Counted from the first letter of the stretch, positions 51,048-60,117 are shown. The stretch is DNA of 64,000 nucleotides from Oceanobacillus jeddahensis (GCF_000750635.1 NZ_CCDM010000007.1:1-64000), one strand, 5' to 3'. Numbers and translations are program-made. Notes: a model not told the origin generated them from the sequence alone.

Positions 51048-52547
51048 TTATGCATCTGTATCAATTTGGGCACGCTGCAACCTACCGCTGTAGTCTACAT
51101 AAACTGCTTTCCATTCTGTGAAAACATCCAGCGCCTGTACGCCAGAATCGCGATGTCCATTTCCTGTACCCTTTGTTCCTCCAAAAGGTAAATGAATTTC
51201 TGCACCTGTTGTTCCAGCATTAACATAAACAATACCTGTATCCAAATCGCGTTGTGCTTGAAAAACACGATTCACATCCTGTGTAAAAATCGAGCTGGAT
51301 AAACCATATTTTACTTTATTATTTGCCGCAATCGCTTCTTCAAAATCCTTTACCTCAATTAACGAAACGACTGGACCAAAAATCTCTTCTTGAGCAATTC
51401 GCATATCGATGGTAACATCGGTAAACAAAGTTGGCGCAAAATAAAAACCTTTCTCATAATTATCTATTGTGACCTGTTTGCCACCAGCAACTAACTTCGC
51501 TCCTTCATTTTTTCCGATTTCCATATATTTTAAAATTTTATCTAATCCTGCTTGATTAATAATCGGGCCGACTTTATTCTTTGAATCAAGCCCATCTCCT
51601 ATTGTTAAATCCTTCATCGCCTCTAATAAACGCTGTTCCAATACATCCCGGACGTCCTTATGGACAATGACGCGGCTGCAGGCTGTACAGCGTTGTCCGC
51701 TTGTTCCGAACGCACTCCAAAGAATCCCTTCTACTGCTAAATCAATATCAGCGTCCTCCATCACAATTACAGCATTCTTTCCACCCATTTCAAGGGAAAC
51801 CTTTTTTAATTGTTTCCCACATTCCATCGCTACTTTCCTGCCAGTTTCATTGGAGCCGGTAAAAGAGATCACACGAATTGCTTCATGATCAATCATTGCC
51901 TGCCCGATGGTGGCGCCTGAGCCATAGACAACCTGGAGAACTCCTTTTGGTAAACCTGCTTCCTTAAAAATCTTTGCTAATTCATTAGCCATAAGCGGTG
52001 TTTCTGATGAAGGCTTCCAAATAACGGCATTCCCGGCAACAATAGCAGGAAATGACTTCCATGTAGCAATAGCAATGGGAAAATTCCATGGAGTAATTAT
52101 TCCAACAACGCCAACAGGACACCTTTGACTCATCGCAAATTTATCTTTTAATTCAGATGGTGTCGTCTGTCCAAATAATCTCCTCCCCTCCCCCGCCATA
52201 TAAAAAGCCATATCAATTCCTTCTTGAACTTCTCCCCGTGCTTCTTCGATGACTTTGCCATTTTCTAATGTTAATAACTGAGATAATCTTTCTTTACGTT
52301 CTTTCATGATATTCCCGACTTTATACAATAATTCCGCACGTTGAGGTGCGGGTACAGACGCCCACTCTTTCTGAGCGAGAAAAGCAGATTCTGCAGCTTG
52401 GTGAATCGCTGTAGTATCGGAATTAGGAACATTTACAAGCACTTCCCCATTGGCCGGGTTATAAACCTTTTCCTTATTTGTTACCTCTATCCATTCCCCA
52501 TTAATAAAGTTTTTTAGGTTTTCTTCTTCATTTGTAAGCGTTATCAT
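51048..52547 (-). CDS. Aldehyde dehydrogenase, probably for 2-aminoadipate semialdehyde
   Basis: This 499-residue NAD(P)-dependent aldehyde dehydrogenase has the oxyanion segment PWNFPIAIATWKS, the catalytic Glu in LEMGGKNAVIV, the nucleophilic Cys in SGQRCTACSR, and EEIFGPVVSLIEV. By sequence class it is near the alpha-ketoglutarate semialdehyde (GucD-like) group. Its gene precedes lysine 6-dehydrogenase in one probable operon, so I infer that it oxidises allysine/piperideine-6-carboxylate to 2-aminoadipate; the operon is the main evidence. The ATG follows AAGGAGG. A dispersed repeat copy lies just upstream. Confidence 0.85.
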   Translation of the reverse strand: MITLTNEEENLKNFINGEWIEVTNKEKVYNPANGEVLVNVPNSDTTAIHQAAESAFLAQKEWASVPAPQRAELLYKVGNIMKERKERLSQLLTLENGKVIEEARGEVQEGIDMAFYMAGEGRRLFGQTTPSELKDKFAMSQRCPVGVVGIITPWNFPIAIATWKSFPAIVAGNAVIWKPSSETPLMANELAKIFKEAGLPKGVLQVVYGSGATIGQAMIDHEAIRVISFTGSNETGRKVAMECGKQLKKVSLEMGGKNAVIVMEDADIDLAVEGILWSAFGTSGQRCTACSRVIVHKDVRDVLEQRLLEAMKDLTIGDGLDSKNKVGPIINQAGLDKILKYMEIGKNEGAKLVAGGKQVTIDNYEKGFYFAPTLFTDVTIDMRIAQEEIFGPVVSLIEVKDFEEAIAANNKVKYGLSSSIFTQDVNRVFQAQRDLDTGIVYVNAGTTGAEIHLPFGGTKGTGNGHRDSGVQALDVFTEWKAVYVDYSGRLQRAQIDTDA

Positions 52548-52570
52548 TTTAATTCCTCCTTATACTTGAA

Positions 52571-52778
52571 ATAAAACGAAACTTCATTCAGTGGGAGTTT
52601 TTCGACGCACAGGATGTGCTAGTGCAGACGTTGCGACAGGACGTCGCGAACTTAGTCTGCTTCCTTAATTCTCCCACTGAATTAGCCTGAGTGATTCAGG
52701 GAGTTAGCGCCCGTTATCTCCCGCCTAAATAAATTTATTTTCAGACGGGAGTTTTACGGGCGGTTCTCCGTGATAAAG
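52571..52778 (+). repeat. Modular dispersed repeat, copy D (short form)
   Basis: This 208-base copy has the usual ends (ATAAAACGAAACTTCATTC; GTTCTCCGTGATAAA) and both stems (CAGTGGGAG/CTCCCACTG; ATCTCCCGCC with ACGGGAG). The core is different: the GAGTAATCGCA unit is replaced by an unrelated GCACAGGATGTGC palindrome-like stretch and CGTTGCGACAGGACGTCGCG. The Ser-rich loop sequence CGCTCTTTATTTTG is missing from hairpin 2. It lies between the aldehyde dehydrogenase start and the NSS transporter promoter. Confidence 0.88.
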
Positions 52779-53005
52779 TGAAACTTCCTTAAACATTTCA
52801 TTTCAATCCTAATTTTTCAATTATTTCTAATTCTAGTATAATGGAAACATAAATAGGTTTCCAACTATTTTTAAAGAAAATATCTTTCATTCATTTTCAG
52901 AAAATGGAAACCTTTATTACTTAAAAAGAATGGGAAGCCACTGAATGTCCTGACATTTTGTGATATACTGGACATTGATTTTTTATTAGGAAGGATTTTA
53001 CGAAT

Positions 53006-54355
53006 ATGGAAAAGAAAACGGAACAATGGGCGACAAAACTAGGGTTTATCTTATCCTCTGCCGGTGCTGCAGTTGGTCTGGGCGCTATTTGGAAATTCCC
53101 TTATATGACCGGAATGAATGGCGGCGGGGCATTTTTCTTTATTTTTGTTTTATTTACCCTACTAATTGGACTGCCGCTGCTGATTGCTGAATTTGTTATC
53201 GGGCGGGGAGCTCAGAAGGAGGCCGTCACCGCCTATCAAAAACTGGCACCGAAAAAGAGCATTTTTTCTTTCATCGGACATTGGGGTGTTGTTGGAGCTT
53301 TTATTTTAATGTCCTTTTATAGTGTTGTCGGCGGCTGGGTATTGATTTACAGCCTCATGTCTATTCCTGGCATGGTAATAAAAAACGGCGCAGATTATGG
53401 AGCTTTATTTGATACGATTACCGGCAGTCCACTTCTTACCGTTGCTGGTCTTGCTGCCTTTGTATTATTAAATTCCTTTGTTATCTCAAACGGAATTCAA
53501 AATGGGATCGAAAAATATAGTAAAATTTTAATGCCTTTACTATTTATCTTTTTCCTTATCATCGTGGTACGTTCCTTAACCTTTGAAGGTGCTATGGAAG
53601 GAGTACGATTCTTCTTGCAGCCGGACTTCTCACAGTTAAATAGGGAAAATATTTTATATGCATTAGGGCAGGCATTTTTCTCGCTTGCTGTCGGTATATC
53701 CGTCATGGTTACCTATAGTTCTTATCTCGCTAAGAATGTCAGTTTAACCACCTCAGCGGCTTCTGTTTCTATTATGAATATTTTCGTATCTTTGCTTGCC
53801 GGATTAGCGATTTTTCCAATTGTATTCGCATTTGGACTGGAACCGACAGAAGGACCAGGACTATTATTTGTTGTTCTTCCTGAAGCATTTTCACAAATGC
53901 CATTTGGTGAATTGTTCCTGAGCCTGTTTCTGTTTTTATTCTTGTTTGCGATTTTAACTTCTTCCTTCAGTATGCTGGAGATTATTACTTCTTCCATAAA
54001 TGAAAAAGTAAAAGCATCCCGAAAACAAATTGCCTGGGTTGCCGGACTTGCTGTGTTTATCTTCGGGATACCGGCTGCTTTATCATCCAATGTTCTTGCT
54101 GACTTTCATATTTTTGGAAAGACTGCATTTGACGCAAGTGATTTCTTAGTCAGCAACATTATGCTTCCTGTCGGCTGTTTGTTTATCGCTTTATTTGTCG
54201 GATTTAAAATGAATCGTACATTAGTTGAACAAGAATTTCATGCGGGGAACCACTTTAGTAAAGGTTTATTTCAAGTCTGGTATCAAATATTACGATGGGT
54301 TGCTACAGTTACCATCGTGATTGTTTTCCTTTACTCGCTCGGTGTTCTATTATAA
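53006..54355 (+). CDS. Sodium-dependent transporter of the NSS (SNF) family
   Basis: This 449-residue inner membrane protein of the neurotransmitter:sodium symporter family has about 11 helices. The first carries the unwound sodium/substrate site in AAVGLGAIWKFPYMTGMNGGG, and helix 6 has ALGQAFFSLAVGISVMVTY. It should couple sodium entry to uptake of an amino acid; prokaryotic members are mostly of this 11-helix type without helix 12. The neighbouring lysine catabolic operon is divergent, so lysine or a related amino acid is a possible but unproven substrate. The start follows AGGAAGG. A strong terminator follows. Confidence 0.9.
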   Translation: MEKKTEQWATKLGFILSSAGAAVGLGAIWKFPYMTGMNGGGAFFFIFVLFTLLIGLPLLIAEFVIGRGAQKEAVTAYQKLAPKKSIFSFIGHWGVVGAFILMSFYSVVGGWVLIYSLMSIPGMVIKNGADYGALFDTITGSPLLTVAGLAAFVLLNSFVISNGIQNGIEKYSKILMPLLFIFFLIIVVRSLTFEGAMEGVRFFLQPDFSQLNRENILYALGQAFFSLAVGISVMVTYSSYLAKNVSLTTSAASVSIMNIFVSLLAGLAIFPIVFAFGLEPTEGPGLLFVVLPEAFSQMPFGELFLSLFLFLFLFAILTSSFSMLEIITSSINEKVKASRKQIAWVAGLAVFIFGIPAALSSNVLADFHIFGKTAFDASDFLVSNIMLPVGCLFIALFVGFKMNRTLVEQEFHAGNHFSKGLFQVWYQILRWVATVTIVIVFLYSLGVLL

Positions 54356-54362
54356 TATTAAT

Positions 54363-54398
54363 AAAAAATCTCTCTGCTTTTGGTGGAGAGATTTTTTG
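54363..54398 (+). terminator. Terminator of the NSS transporter gene
   Basis: AAAAAATCTCTC and GAGAGATTTTTT form a perfect 12-base stem, eight bases after the stop codon, ending in a T-run. Confidence 0.92.
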
Positions 54399-54592
54399 TA
54401 GTGCATGGTAAAAATGTTCAGCAATGATTTCTTTTTGTACATGAAAGTTATTCCTGATGTTAACTATCCATGCTGTTTTGATTCAAACTGCTAAACCAAC
54501 CATTTGTAATAACAGAATAATCGTATCATCAAGCGATGGAGATACTATTTTGTCCACCCCAACAGGATGTTATTTCTTTCATTCGCTGTAGA

Positions 54593-54725
54593 ATCCCAGC
54601 ACAGCGGAGGCCAACCACGCAGACAAGTGGTTTGCAGGCTAAACCGTGACTCCTGGGACTGCGATTACTCGCCCCATCGAAAACATTTGTACGTCGGAAA
54701 GCGGAGTGGTTGGCCGGAGCGGGAG
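54593..54725 (-). repeat. Hybrid repeat: shared core inside a different outer stem
   Basis: GGCCAACCAC and GTGGTTGGCC form an outer stem unlike those of copies A to E. On the minus strand the interior reads CGACGTACAAATGTTTTCGATG, given here as CGACGTACAAATG then TTTTCGATGGGGC, then GAGTAATCGCAGTCCCAGGA. That is the same core as in copies A and E (CGACGCACAAC, ACGATGGGACGAGTAA, CGCAGTCCCAGGACG). It lies between the NSS transporter and CoA-disulfide reductase-like genes. Confidence 0.75.
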
Positions 54726-54933
54726 CTATGCACAATCACCAATTCCCAAACGGCCGGATATCTAACTAAATAGCAAGATATATATGTTTATTCTTAGATG
54801 CGAAAATTGACTTAATAGTATTTCAAATTTAAACCCTGGAGTTGCCAGTTTTTAAATAGGGCAATAACGGGAACTATTATATTAATGAACCTGTTTTATT
54901 TCAATCAGTCATTTGGAAAGGAGCCATTCTATT

Positions 54934-56283
54934 ATGGTAAATAAAATTGTTATTGTCGGAGGTGTCGGCGGTGGAGCTACCGTTGCTGCACAAATACGGA
55001 GGAATGATCCTGATTCAGAAATTCATATTATTGAACGCTATGGTTATATTTCCTTTGCCAATTGCGGAATGCCCTATTATTTAGGCGGAGAGATTACAGA
55101 TCGAAAGCGGGTGATTTATTCCGAAAATGACTTTGCAGAAAAATACAATATTTCTATTGAAACGTATGCAGAAGTTACTCATATTGAACGGGAAAAGAAA
55201 ACCGTTTTCTTTGAAAAAAATAATAAACCTTATGAAATAGACTATGATACATTAATTCTTTCCCCAGGGGCACGCGCTATTAAGCCAGACTTAATTGGTA
55301 TATCTTCCAATACGTTTACGCTGCGGACCATCGAGGATATGGATCAGATCGAAACATTTATTTCAGATGAACATCCAAAAACAGCTGCCATTATCGGTGG
55401 CGGATTTATTGGGTTGGAAATGCTTGAGAATCTGCATAAAAGAGGCATTCATTGCTCGCTAGTTGACCATTCAGCGCATGTGATGAAACGATTAGATCCA
55501 GATATGGCGAGCCATGTAGACGCACATATAAAAGAAAAAGGGGTAGATCTTTATTTAAACGATAAATTAGAAACCTATTCTAATAATGGTACTACCCTGC
55601 ACCTTCAAAGCGGTAAAACGATTCAGGCAGATATGACACTTATGGCTATTGGTATTACTCCAAATATTGAGCTGGCAGAAAATGCCGGTCTGGAATTAGG
55701 GGAAACTGGAGCCATTAAAGTGAATGAAGTGATGCAGACAAACGATCCTGCTATATATGCGTTGGGAGATGCTGTGGAGGAAGTTGATTTTATCACCAAA
55801 AAAACCGCGCACGTAGCATTAGCCTGGCCAGCACATCGACAGGCATTTGTAATTGCCTCCCATTTAAATGGAGAGAAAATTCAGCGTGACGGTATTTTAG
55901 GTTCTTCTATTTTCCGACTATTTGATTTAACCGTTGCAATTACAGGGCAAAATAGCAGCGCTTTAGATGAACTAAATATTCCATTTGAAGCAGTAATGTC
56001 GAGCGGTTACTCTCATGCTGGATACTATCCTGGATCAGAAAAGCTTTGGATGAAAATTGTATTTGATCCGAATTCCGGACGATTATTAGGTGGAAGTGTT
56101 ATTGGTGCAAAAGGCGCAGATAAGCGAATGGCAGTGTTAGCAACAGCAATTAAAGGAAAACTGACGGTTGATGACTTAACAGACTTAGAACTTGGCTATA
56201 ATCCTATTTATTCAGGATCGAAGGATGCTGTCAATATTCTGGGGTATAAAGCAAGGGAACAATGGAAAAAAATAAATGAATGA
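54934..56283 (+). CDS. CoA-disulfide reductase-like FAD/NAD(P) oxidoreductase
   Basis: This 449-residue flavoprotein has an N-terminal FAD-binding motif IVGGVGGGATVAAQIRR, the single redox Cys44 in SFANCGMPYYLGG, the NAD(P)H motif AAIIGGGFIGLEM, and the second FAD segment DPAIYALGDAVE. A single Cys in the SFANCG context is the mark of CoA-disulfide reductases and related persulfide reductases, which reduce CoA disulfide or polysulfide. There is no rhodanese domain at the C-terminus. I use the ATG ten bases after AAAGGAG; a TTG seven codons earlier lies before that site. In low-GC bacteria the enzyme helps keep CoA thiols reduced. Confidence 0.88.
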   Translation: MVNKIVIVGGVGGGATVAAQIRRNDPDSEIHIIERYGYISFANCGMPYYLGGEITDRKRVIYSENDFAEKYNISIETYAEVTHIEREKKTVFFEKNNKPYEIDYDTLILSPGARAIKPDLIGISSNTFTLRTIEDMDQIETFISDEHPKTAAIIGGGFIGLEMLENLHKRGIHCSLVDHSAHVMKRLDPDMASHVDAHIKEKGVDLYLNDKLETYSNNGTTLHLQSGKTIQADMTLMAIGITPNIELAENAGLELGETGAIKVNEVMQTNDPAIYALGDAVEEVDFITKKTAHVALAWPAHRQAFVIASHLNGEKIQRDGILGSSIFRLFDLTVAITGQNSSALDELNIPFEAVMSSGYSHAGYYPGSEKLWMKIVFDPNSGRLLGGSVIGAKGADKRMAVLATAIKGKLTVDDLTDLELGYNPIYSGSKDAVNILGYKAREQWKKINE

Positions 56284-56326
56284 GAAAAGAGCCGGCTTTA
56301 AATTAACATAAGCCGGCTCTTTTTTC
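56284..56326 (+). terminator. Terminator of the CoA-disulfide reductase-like gene
   Basis: AAGAGCCGGCTT and AAGCCGGCTCTT form a perfect 12-base stem, directly after the stop codon, followed by TTTTC. Confidence 0.92.
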
Positions 56327-56588
56327 ATAAAACGAAACTTCATTCAGTGGGAGTTTTTCGACGCACAACTCTTTACGATGGGACGAGTAACCGCAAAAGC
56401 TCTTCGGTGGGGCGAGTAATCGCAGTCCCAGTCCCAGGACGTCGCAAACTTAGTCTGCTTCCTTCATTCTCCCACTGAATTAGCCTTAGTGATTCAGGGA
56501 GGTAGCGCCCGTTATCTCCCGCCTAAATAAATTTATTTTCGCTCTTTATTTTGAGGCCGGAGTTTTACAAGCGGTTCTCCGTGATAAA
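56327..56588 (+). repeat. Modular dispersed repeat, copy E (short form, two core units)
   Basis: The ends and both hairpins match copy A. The core holds two successive units, GATGGGACGAGTAACCGCA and GGTGGGGCGAGTAATCGCA, followed by CAGTCCCAGTCCCAGGACGTC, so the core unit number varies between copies (one in A, two in E, three in B and C). It starts inside the T-run of the preceding terminator. Confidence 0.9.
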
Positions 56589-56762
56589 AATATAATTTTC
56601 ACCTTTATAAACCTTTTTAAAAGATAGCTGCGTTAAGATTTAACCGCCAAAAACGAAGGACTGACACGTAAATATCCTAAGATAAAAAGGAAGCTCCACC
56701 TGCTCTGTTTGAGGCAGGAGTCAATTACAACGTTTTTCGACGCAAAAAATTTTCAGCAGAGC
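56589..56762. other. Intergenic sequence with a possible decayed repeat
   Basis: Around 56690-56755 the sequence AAGGAAGCTCCACCTGCTC, then GAGGCAGGAGTCAA and TTTTTCGACGCAAAAAA resembles parts of the dispersed repeat (GAAACTTCATTCAGTGGGAG and TTTTTCGACGCACAAC) but is too diverged to call a copy. No gene was recognised. Confidence 0.35.
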
Positions 56763-56820
56763 AAGTAAGTACCCCCAGGATGGAGCATTCTTAATCTGTA
56801 AGGGTACTTCTTACTTAGGC
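56763..56820 (-). terminator. Terminator of the 222-residue protein gene
   Basis: AAGTAAGTACCC and GGGTACTTCTTACTT pair around a loop of about 30 bases next to the stop codon on the minus strand. Confidence 0.55.
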
Positions 56821-56821
56821 T

Positions 56822-57490
56822 TTAATGATCTTCAAATTGATACACTAACTCATATCTTGTTTCGTCTAATAATTCAGCTACATGCACTCGGACTCCATGG
56901 CCAAATACAATCTCATCATCCGTCATAGCCACAATCATCGCACGGGTATTGTTATGAATATCCAAATAAATATCACCAACAGCTGGTTGCAATGCATCAT
57001 CATTTTCTGCTAAATAAGAAATCGATTCATCTTGAAGTTGTTTCTCTTCAGGTACAAGAGACTTGTCAAAATAAGCAATTTCTTGGCTTGCTTCTGATTT
57101 CCCTGGTACCATTACCACATATTCACTATGTTTTACACCATTATCGCGTGTTGTAATTACATTTCCATCTTCTACTCGTTCTACCTTCTCAATTTCATTC
57201 AATGAATAATGATCTAAGAAATCTGGAGTAGGTTTCACAATTAAAATATAATCACCAGCTTTTGGTTTTGCATATTGGTCGATCGTATATCGTTTACCGT
57301 AAAAAATAAATGTATCATTATGTTTCGGGCGATAAAAATTAATTTCTCTTGCTGTTGTTAATACTTGCTTCATATCTTTTAATCGATACATATGAACAGA
57401 TTTTTTAAACATTGGCTTCACAGAATATACCTTATGCAATTCATTTTCGTAAAATACAAACTGTCCTTTTCTTACTTGAAAAAGCTTCAT
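56822..57490 (-). CDS. Conserved-looking 222-residue protein, not recognised
   Basis: I do not recognise this soluble acidic protein. Its sequence is rich in short beta strands and looks like two or three small SH3/KOW-like barrels. The first is about residues 1-50 (KGQFVFYENELHKVYSVKP). The second is about 55-130 (NDTFIFYGKRYTIDQYAKP, GDYILIVKP, VERVEDGNVITT), and another is near the C-terminus (VGDIYLDIHNNTRAMIVAM, DDEIVFGHGVRVHV). It has no signal peptide, membrane helix or catalytic motif. The ATG follows AAGGAGG, and codon use is like its neighbours, so it is a real gene. It stands alone with its own terminator. Confidence 0.8.
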   Translation of the reverse strand: MKLFQVRKGQFVFYENELHKVYSVKPMFKKSVHMYRLKDMKQVLTTAREINFYRPKHNDTFIFYGKRYTIDQYAKPKAGDYILIVKPTPDFLDHYSLNEIEKVERVEDGNVITTRDNGVKHSEYVVMVPGKSEASQEIAYFDKSLVPEEKQLQDESISYLAENDDALQPAVGDIYLDIHNNTRAMIVAMTDDEIVFGHGVRVHVAELLDETRYELVYQFEDH

Positions 57491-57810
57491 TTAATAACCT
57501 CCTTGATTCATCAATCCCAAAATAAGGTACGCTCTTCTTCTCTATATTCCCTTATACTCGTAAAAATGAAACATATAAAAGCTTTCTTTCCCATTTTGAA
57601 GAGATAAGACTTTTTTAATTGAGGAGCAGGGACTAATACTGTTATGCGCCTGGCGCAAAAAGAAGCTTTATCTAGTCACAAGTGCAGTGAGCGCCTTCAC
57701 ACTAGACTTTCTTGAACCTATCTGGTGATTTTCCAACGTAAGTATAACACGCCAAACCTTCGAACGCTACCCAGTTTTTTTGTATAACTTCAAAATTATA
57801 TTGCAGCAGT
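57491..57810. other. Intergenic region with a GC-richer hairpin
   Basis: Upstream of the 222-residue gene. At 57672-57712 TCTAGT and ACTAGA pair around CACAAGTGCAGTGAGCGCCT-like sequence, and GCGCCTGGCGC at about 57647-57657 is a short palindrome. The function is unclear. Its base composition stands out from the AT-rich surroundings. Confidence 0.4.
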
Positions 57811-59697
57811 TTATTTTCCAGATTCAAAGCTTTCTTTTAACAATGATAATTCTTCCCAGCGCTCCATCTTTTCTTCTAATTTATCTTCTACTTCTTGCTG
57901 TTCTGTAAATAAAGGCTGAACCTTACCAATATCACTTCCTGCTTCTGCAATTTCCTGTTCAATCTCTACTAGCCTTGTTTCAAGCTGTGTAATTTCATCC
58001 TCTATTGTTTCCCATTCACGCTGTTCCATGTAAGATAATTTCTTTTTCGTTTTAACGGAAGCCTCCCGTTTCGACTCTTTTGCAGTTGCTGTTTTTGCTT
58101 GTTTTGGAATCGTATTGTTTTCTAGAAATTCGCTATAGTTTCCATAATAAATAGAAACCTCCCCTTCTCCTTTAAATACAAAAAGTTTATCAACAATTCG
58201 ATCTAAGAAATAACGATCATGCGAAACTGTAACAAAGACGCCAGGAAATGAATCCAGATATTCTTCTAAAACAGATAACGTCTGTGTATCTAAATCGTTC
58301 GTCGGTTCATCTAAAAACAAAACATTCGGCTCGTGCATCAATACTTTGAGTAAATAAAGGCGACGTTTCTCACCGCCGGATAAGGTTCGGATATAAGACC
58401 ATTGCTGCGATCTCGGAAATAAAAACTGCTCCAGCAGCTGCTCTGCCGTTATCACTTGTCCATCTGCAGTATGCATGATTTCTGCTACTTCTTTGATATA
58501 CTCAATAATACGTAAATTTCCATCCAGATCCTCATCATCCTGTGTATAATAGCCTACTTGAACAGTTTCTCCTAATTTCACATTTCCTTTATCAGGAAAA
58601 ATACGTTCAGCCATTATATTAAGCAGCGTTGTTTTCCCTGTACCATTAGGTCCAATAATCCCGATTCGATCACCTGGAATAATTTGATAAGAGAAATCAT
58701 GAATAAGGGTTTGCTGATCAAAGGATTTTGAGATTTCTTCCAGCTCAATAACATCATTTCCTAACCGTTTTGATCCAGCTTGAATAGCAAGATTTTCTTT
58801 TTTCGTATCAAATTTCTTTTCCTTCATTTCTTCTACGCGTTCCACCCGGGCTCTCTGCTTCGTCGACCTCGCTTTTGCTCCACGTTTCAGCCAGGCAAGC
58901 TCACGTTTTAATGCATTACGATGCTTTTGTTCATCACTTATTTCCTGTGCTTCCCGTTCTGCTTTTTTCTCTAAAAACAGTTCATAATTTCCTTCATAAA
59001 CATAGAGGTTTCCTTTCTCCAGTTCAAAAATACGGTTGGTTACCCGATTCAGGAAATATCTATCATGGGTTACTAAAAGAATCGAACCGCGATAGTTTTG
59101 CAAATATTTTTCCAGCCATTCTATCGTTTCATGATCCAGATGGTTGGTAGGCTCATCTAAAATAAGCAGATCAGCAGGCTGTATCAGCGCTTTAGCAATA
59201 GCGACCCTTTTCCGTTGACCTCCAGATAATTCATGAACCTTTTTATCAAATGCAGTTATCCCAAGCTTTGTTAAGATTGTTTTTGCATTGGCGTTCGCTT
59301 CCCAAGCCTCTGCCTGATCCATCCTTTGCTGCAGTTGGAATAACTGCTGCTGAAAAGACTCTTTTTCCGGATCTTTTTCCAGATTGAGTAATGCTTGTTC
59401 ATAGGCACGCATTAATTTCATTTGCTCTGACTCACCATAGTAAATCTGCTCAATCACTGTTAAATCTTCATAAAGATCCATTTCCTGAGCAATGAACTCA
59501 ATCTGATAGTCCTTTGCGTGTTTTAATTCTCCTTGATCCGGCTCATCTATTCCTGCAATGACTTTTAAAAAGCTCGATTTCCCGGTTCCATTTACGCCAA
59601 TTAAGCCAATTCGTTCAAAATCACCAATGGCAACATTTATATTTGTAAATAGATTTTTATCTCCATAAGATTTGCTGAGATTTTCAATACGTAACAT
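57811..59697 (-). CDS. yfmR: ABC-F family ATPase (YfmR/Uup type)
   Basis: This 628-residue cytoplasmic protein has two ABC ATPase domains and no membrane helices. Domain 1 has GVNGTGKSS, LSGGQRKRVAIAKAL and LLILDEPTNHLD. Domain 2 has GPNGTGKTT, LSGGEKRRLYLLKVL and VLFLDEPTNDLD. Between them lies the P-site tRNA-interaction linker (about 240-300, rich in Arg/Lys/Glu), and the C-terminal end (about 550-628) is a coiled coil, as in Uup. ABC-F proteins bind the ribosomal E site and relieve stalled or polyproline-arrested ribosomes. YfmR is the Bacillus member of this type and is the best match by layout and length. Confidence 0.88.
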   Translation of the reverse strand: MLRIENLSKSYGDKNLFTNINVAIGDFERIGLIGVNGTGKSSFLKVIAGIDEPDQGELKHAKDYQIEFIAQEMDLYEDLTVIEQIYYGESEQMKLMRAYEQALLNLEKDPEKESFQQQLFQLQQRMDQAEAWEANANAKTILTKLGITAFDKKVHELSGGQRKRVAIAKALIQPADLLILDEPTNHLDHETIEWLEKYLQNYRGSILLVTHDRYFLNRVTNRIFELEKGNLYVYEGNYELFLEKKAEREAQEISDEQKHRNALKRELAWLKRGAKARSTKQRARVERVEEMKEKKFDTKKENLAIQAGSKRLGNDVIELEEISKSFDQQTLIHDFSYQIIPGDRIGIIGPNGTGKTTLLNIMAERIFPDKGNVKLGETVQVGYYTQDDEDLDGNLRIIEYIKEVAEIMHTADGQVITAEQLLEQFLFPRSQQWSYIRTLSGGEKRRLYLLKVLMHEPNVLFLDEPTNDLDTQTLSVLEEYLDSFPGVFVTVSHDRYFLDRIVDKLFVFKGEGEVSIYYGNYSEFLENNTIPKQAKTATAKESKREASVKTKKKLSYMEQREWETIEDEITQLETRLVEIEQEIAEAGSDIGKVQPLFTEQQEVEDKLEEKMERWEELSLLKESFESGK

Positions 59698-59726
59698 AAC
59701 GCATCACTTCCTTATAAAAATATGGA

Positions 59727-59912
59727 TTATGATTTATTTGTACCTTTCTTTTCCTTAATCCATGTCTTAATCATTAAAACGATAAGTAATAATAGCCATG
59801 AAGTAACTAAGTAGAAGATAAGCTGACTTGCTTGATTCATATCTTGAAAAAAAGTAAGTAAACCCAGCCACACAATTAAAATAACCACAAACTGACCAAG
59901 CAGTAATTTCAT
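59727..59912 (-). CDS. Small two-helix membrane protein
   Basis: This 61-residue protein has two hydrophobic helices (about residues 4-22 and 30-50) and a basic tail (KTWIKEKKGTNKS). The ATG follows a very strong GGAGGAGG, so it is probably translated. It ends 30 bases before the start of the ABC-F gene on the same strand and may be co-transcribed with it. I do not recognise its family. Confidence 0.65.
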   Translation of the reverse strand: MKLLLGQFVVILIVWLGLLTFFQDMNQASQLIFYLVTSWLLLLIVLMIKTWIKEKKGTNKS

Positions 59913-59961
59913 TATAACGCCTCCTCCAGTTTAATTTATCTATGTATTTTGATTTAATGCT

Positions 59962-60016
59962 ATAAAACAAAACTTCATCCAGCGGGATTTTTATGACCGA
60001 TTCTCCATGATAAAAA
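59962..60016 (+). repeat. Solo remnant of the dispersed repeat
   Basis: The left end (ATAAAACAAAACTTCATCCAG, here ATAAAAC then AAAACTTCATCC) runs directly into the right end (GACCGATTCTCCATGATAAAA). The junction falls where complete copies have the direct repeats GTGGGAGTTTTT (left) and GCGGGAGTTTTA (right). Loss of everything between them by slippage or recombination gives this 55-base form. Confidence 0.75.
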
Positions 60017-60117
60017 AACACCTAACGTATATTTTATCGCATACGCAGGCATTTTTCTATCTAAATTCATTATATTTACTTAAAGAAGCCGTTCATTTAG
60101 TCACGTCCGTATAAAAA

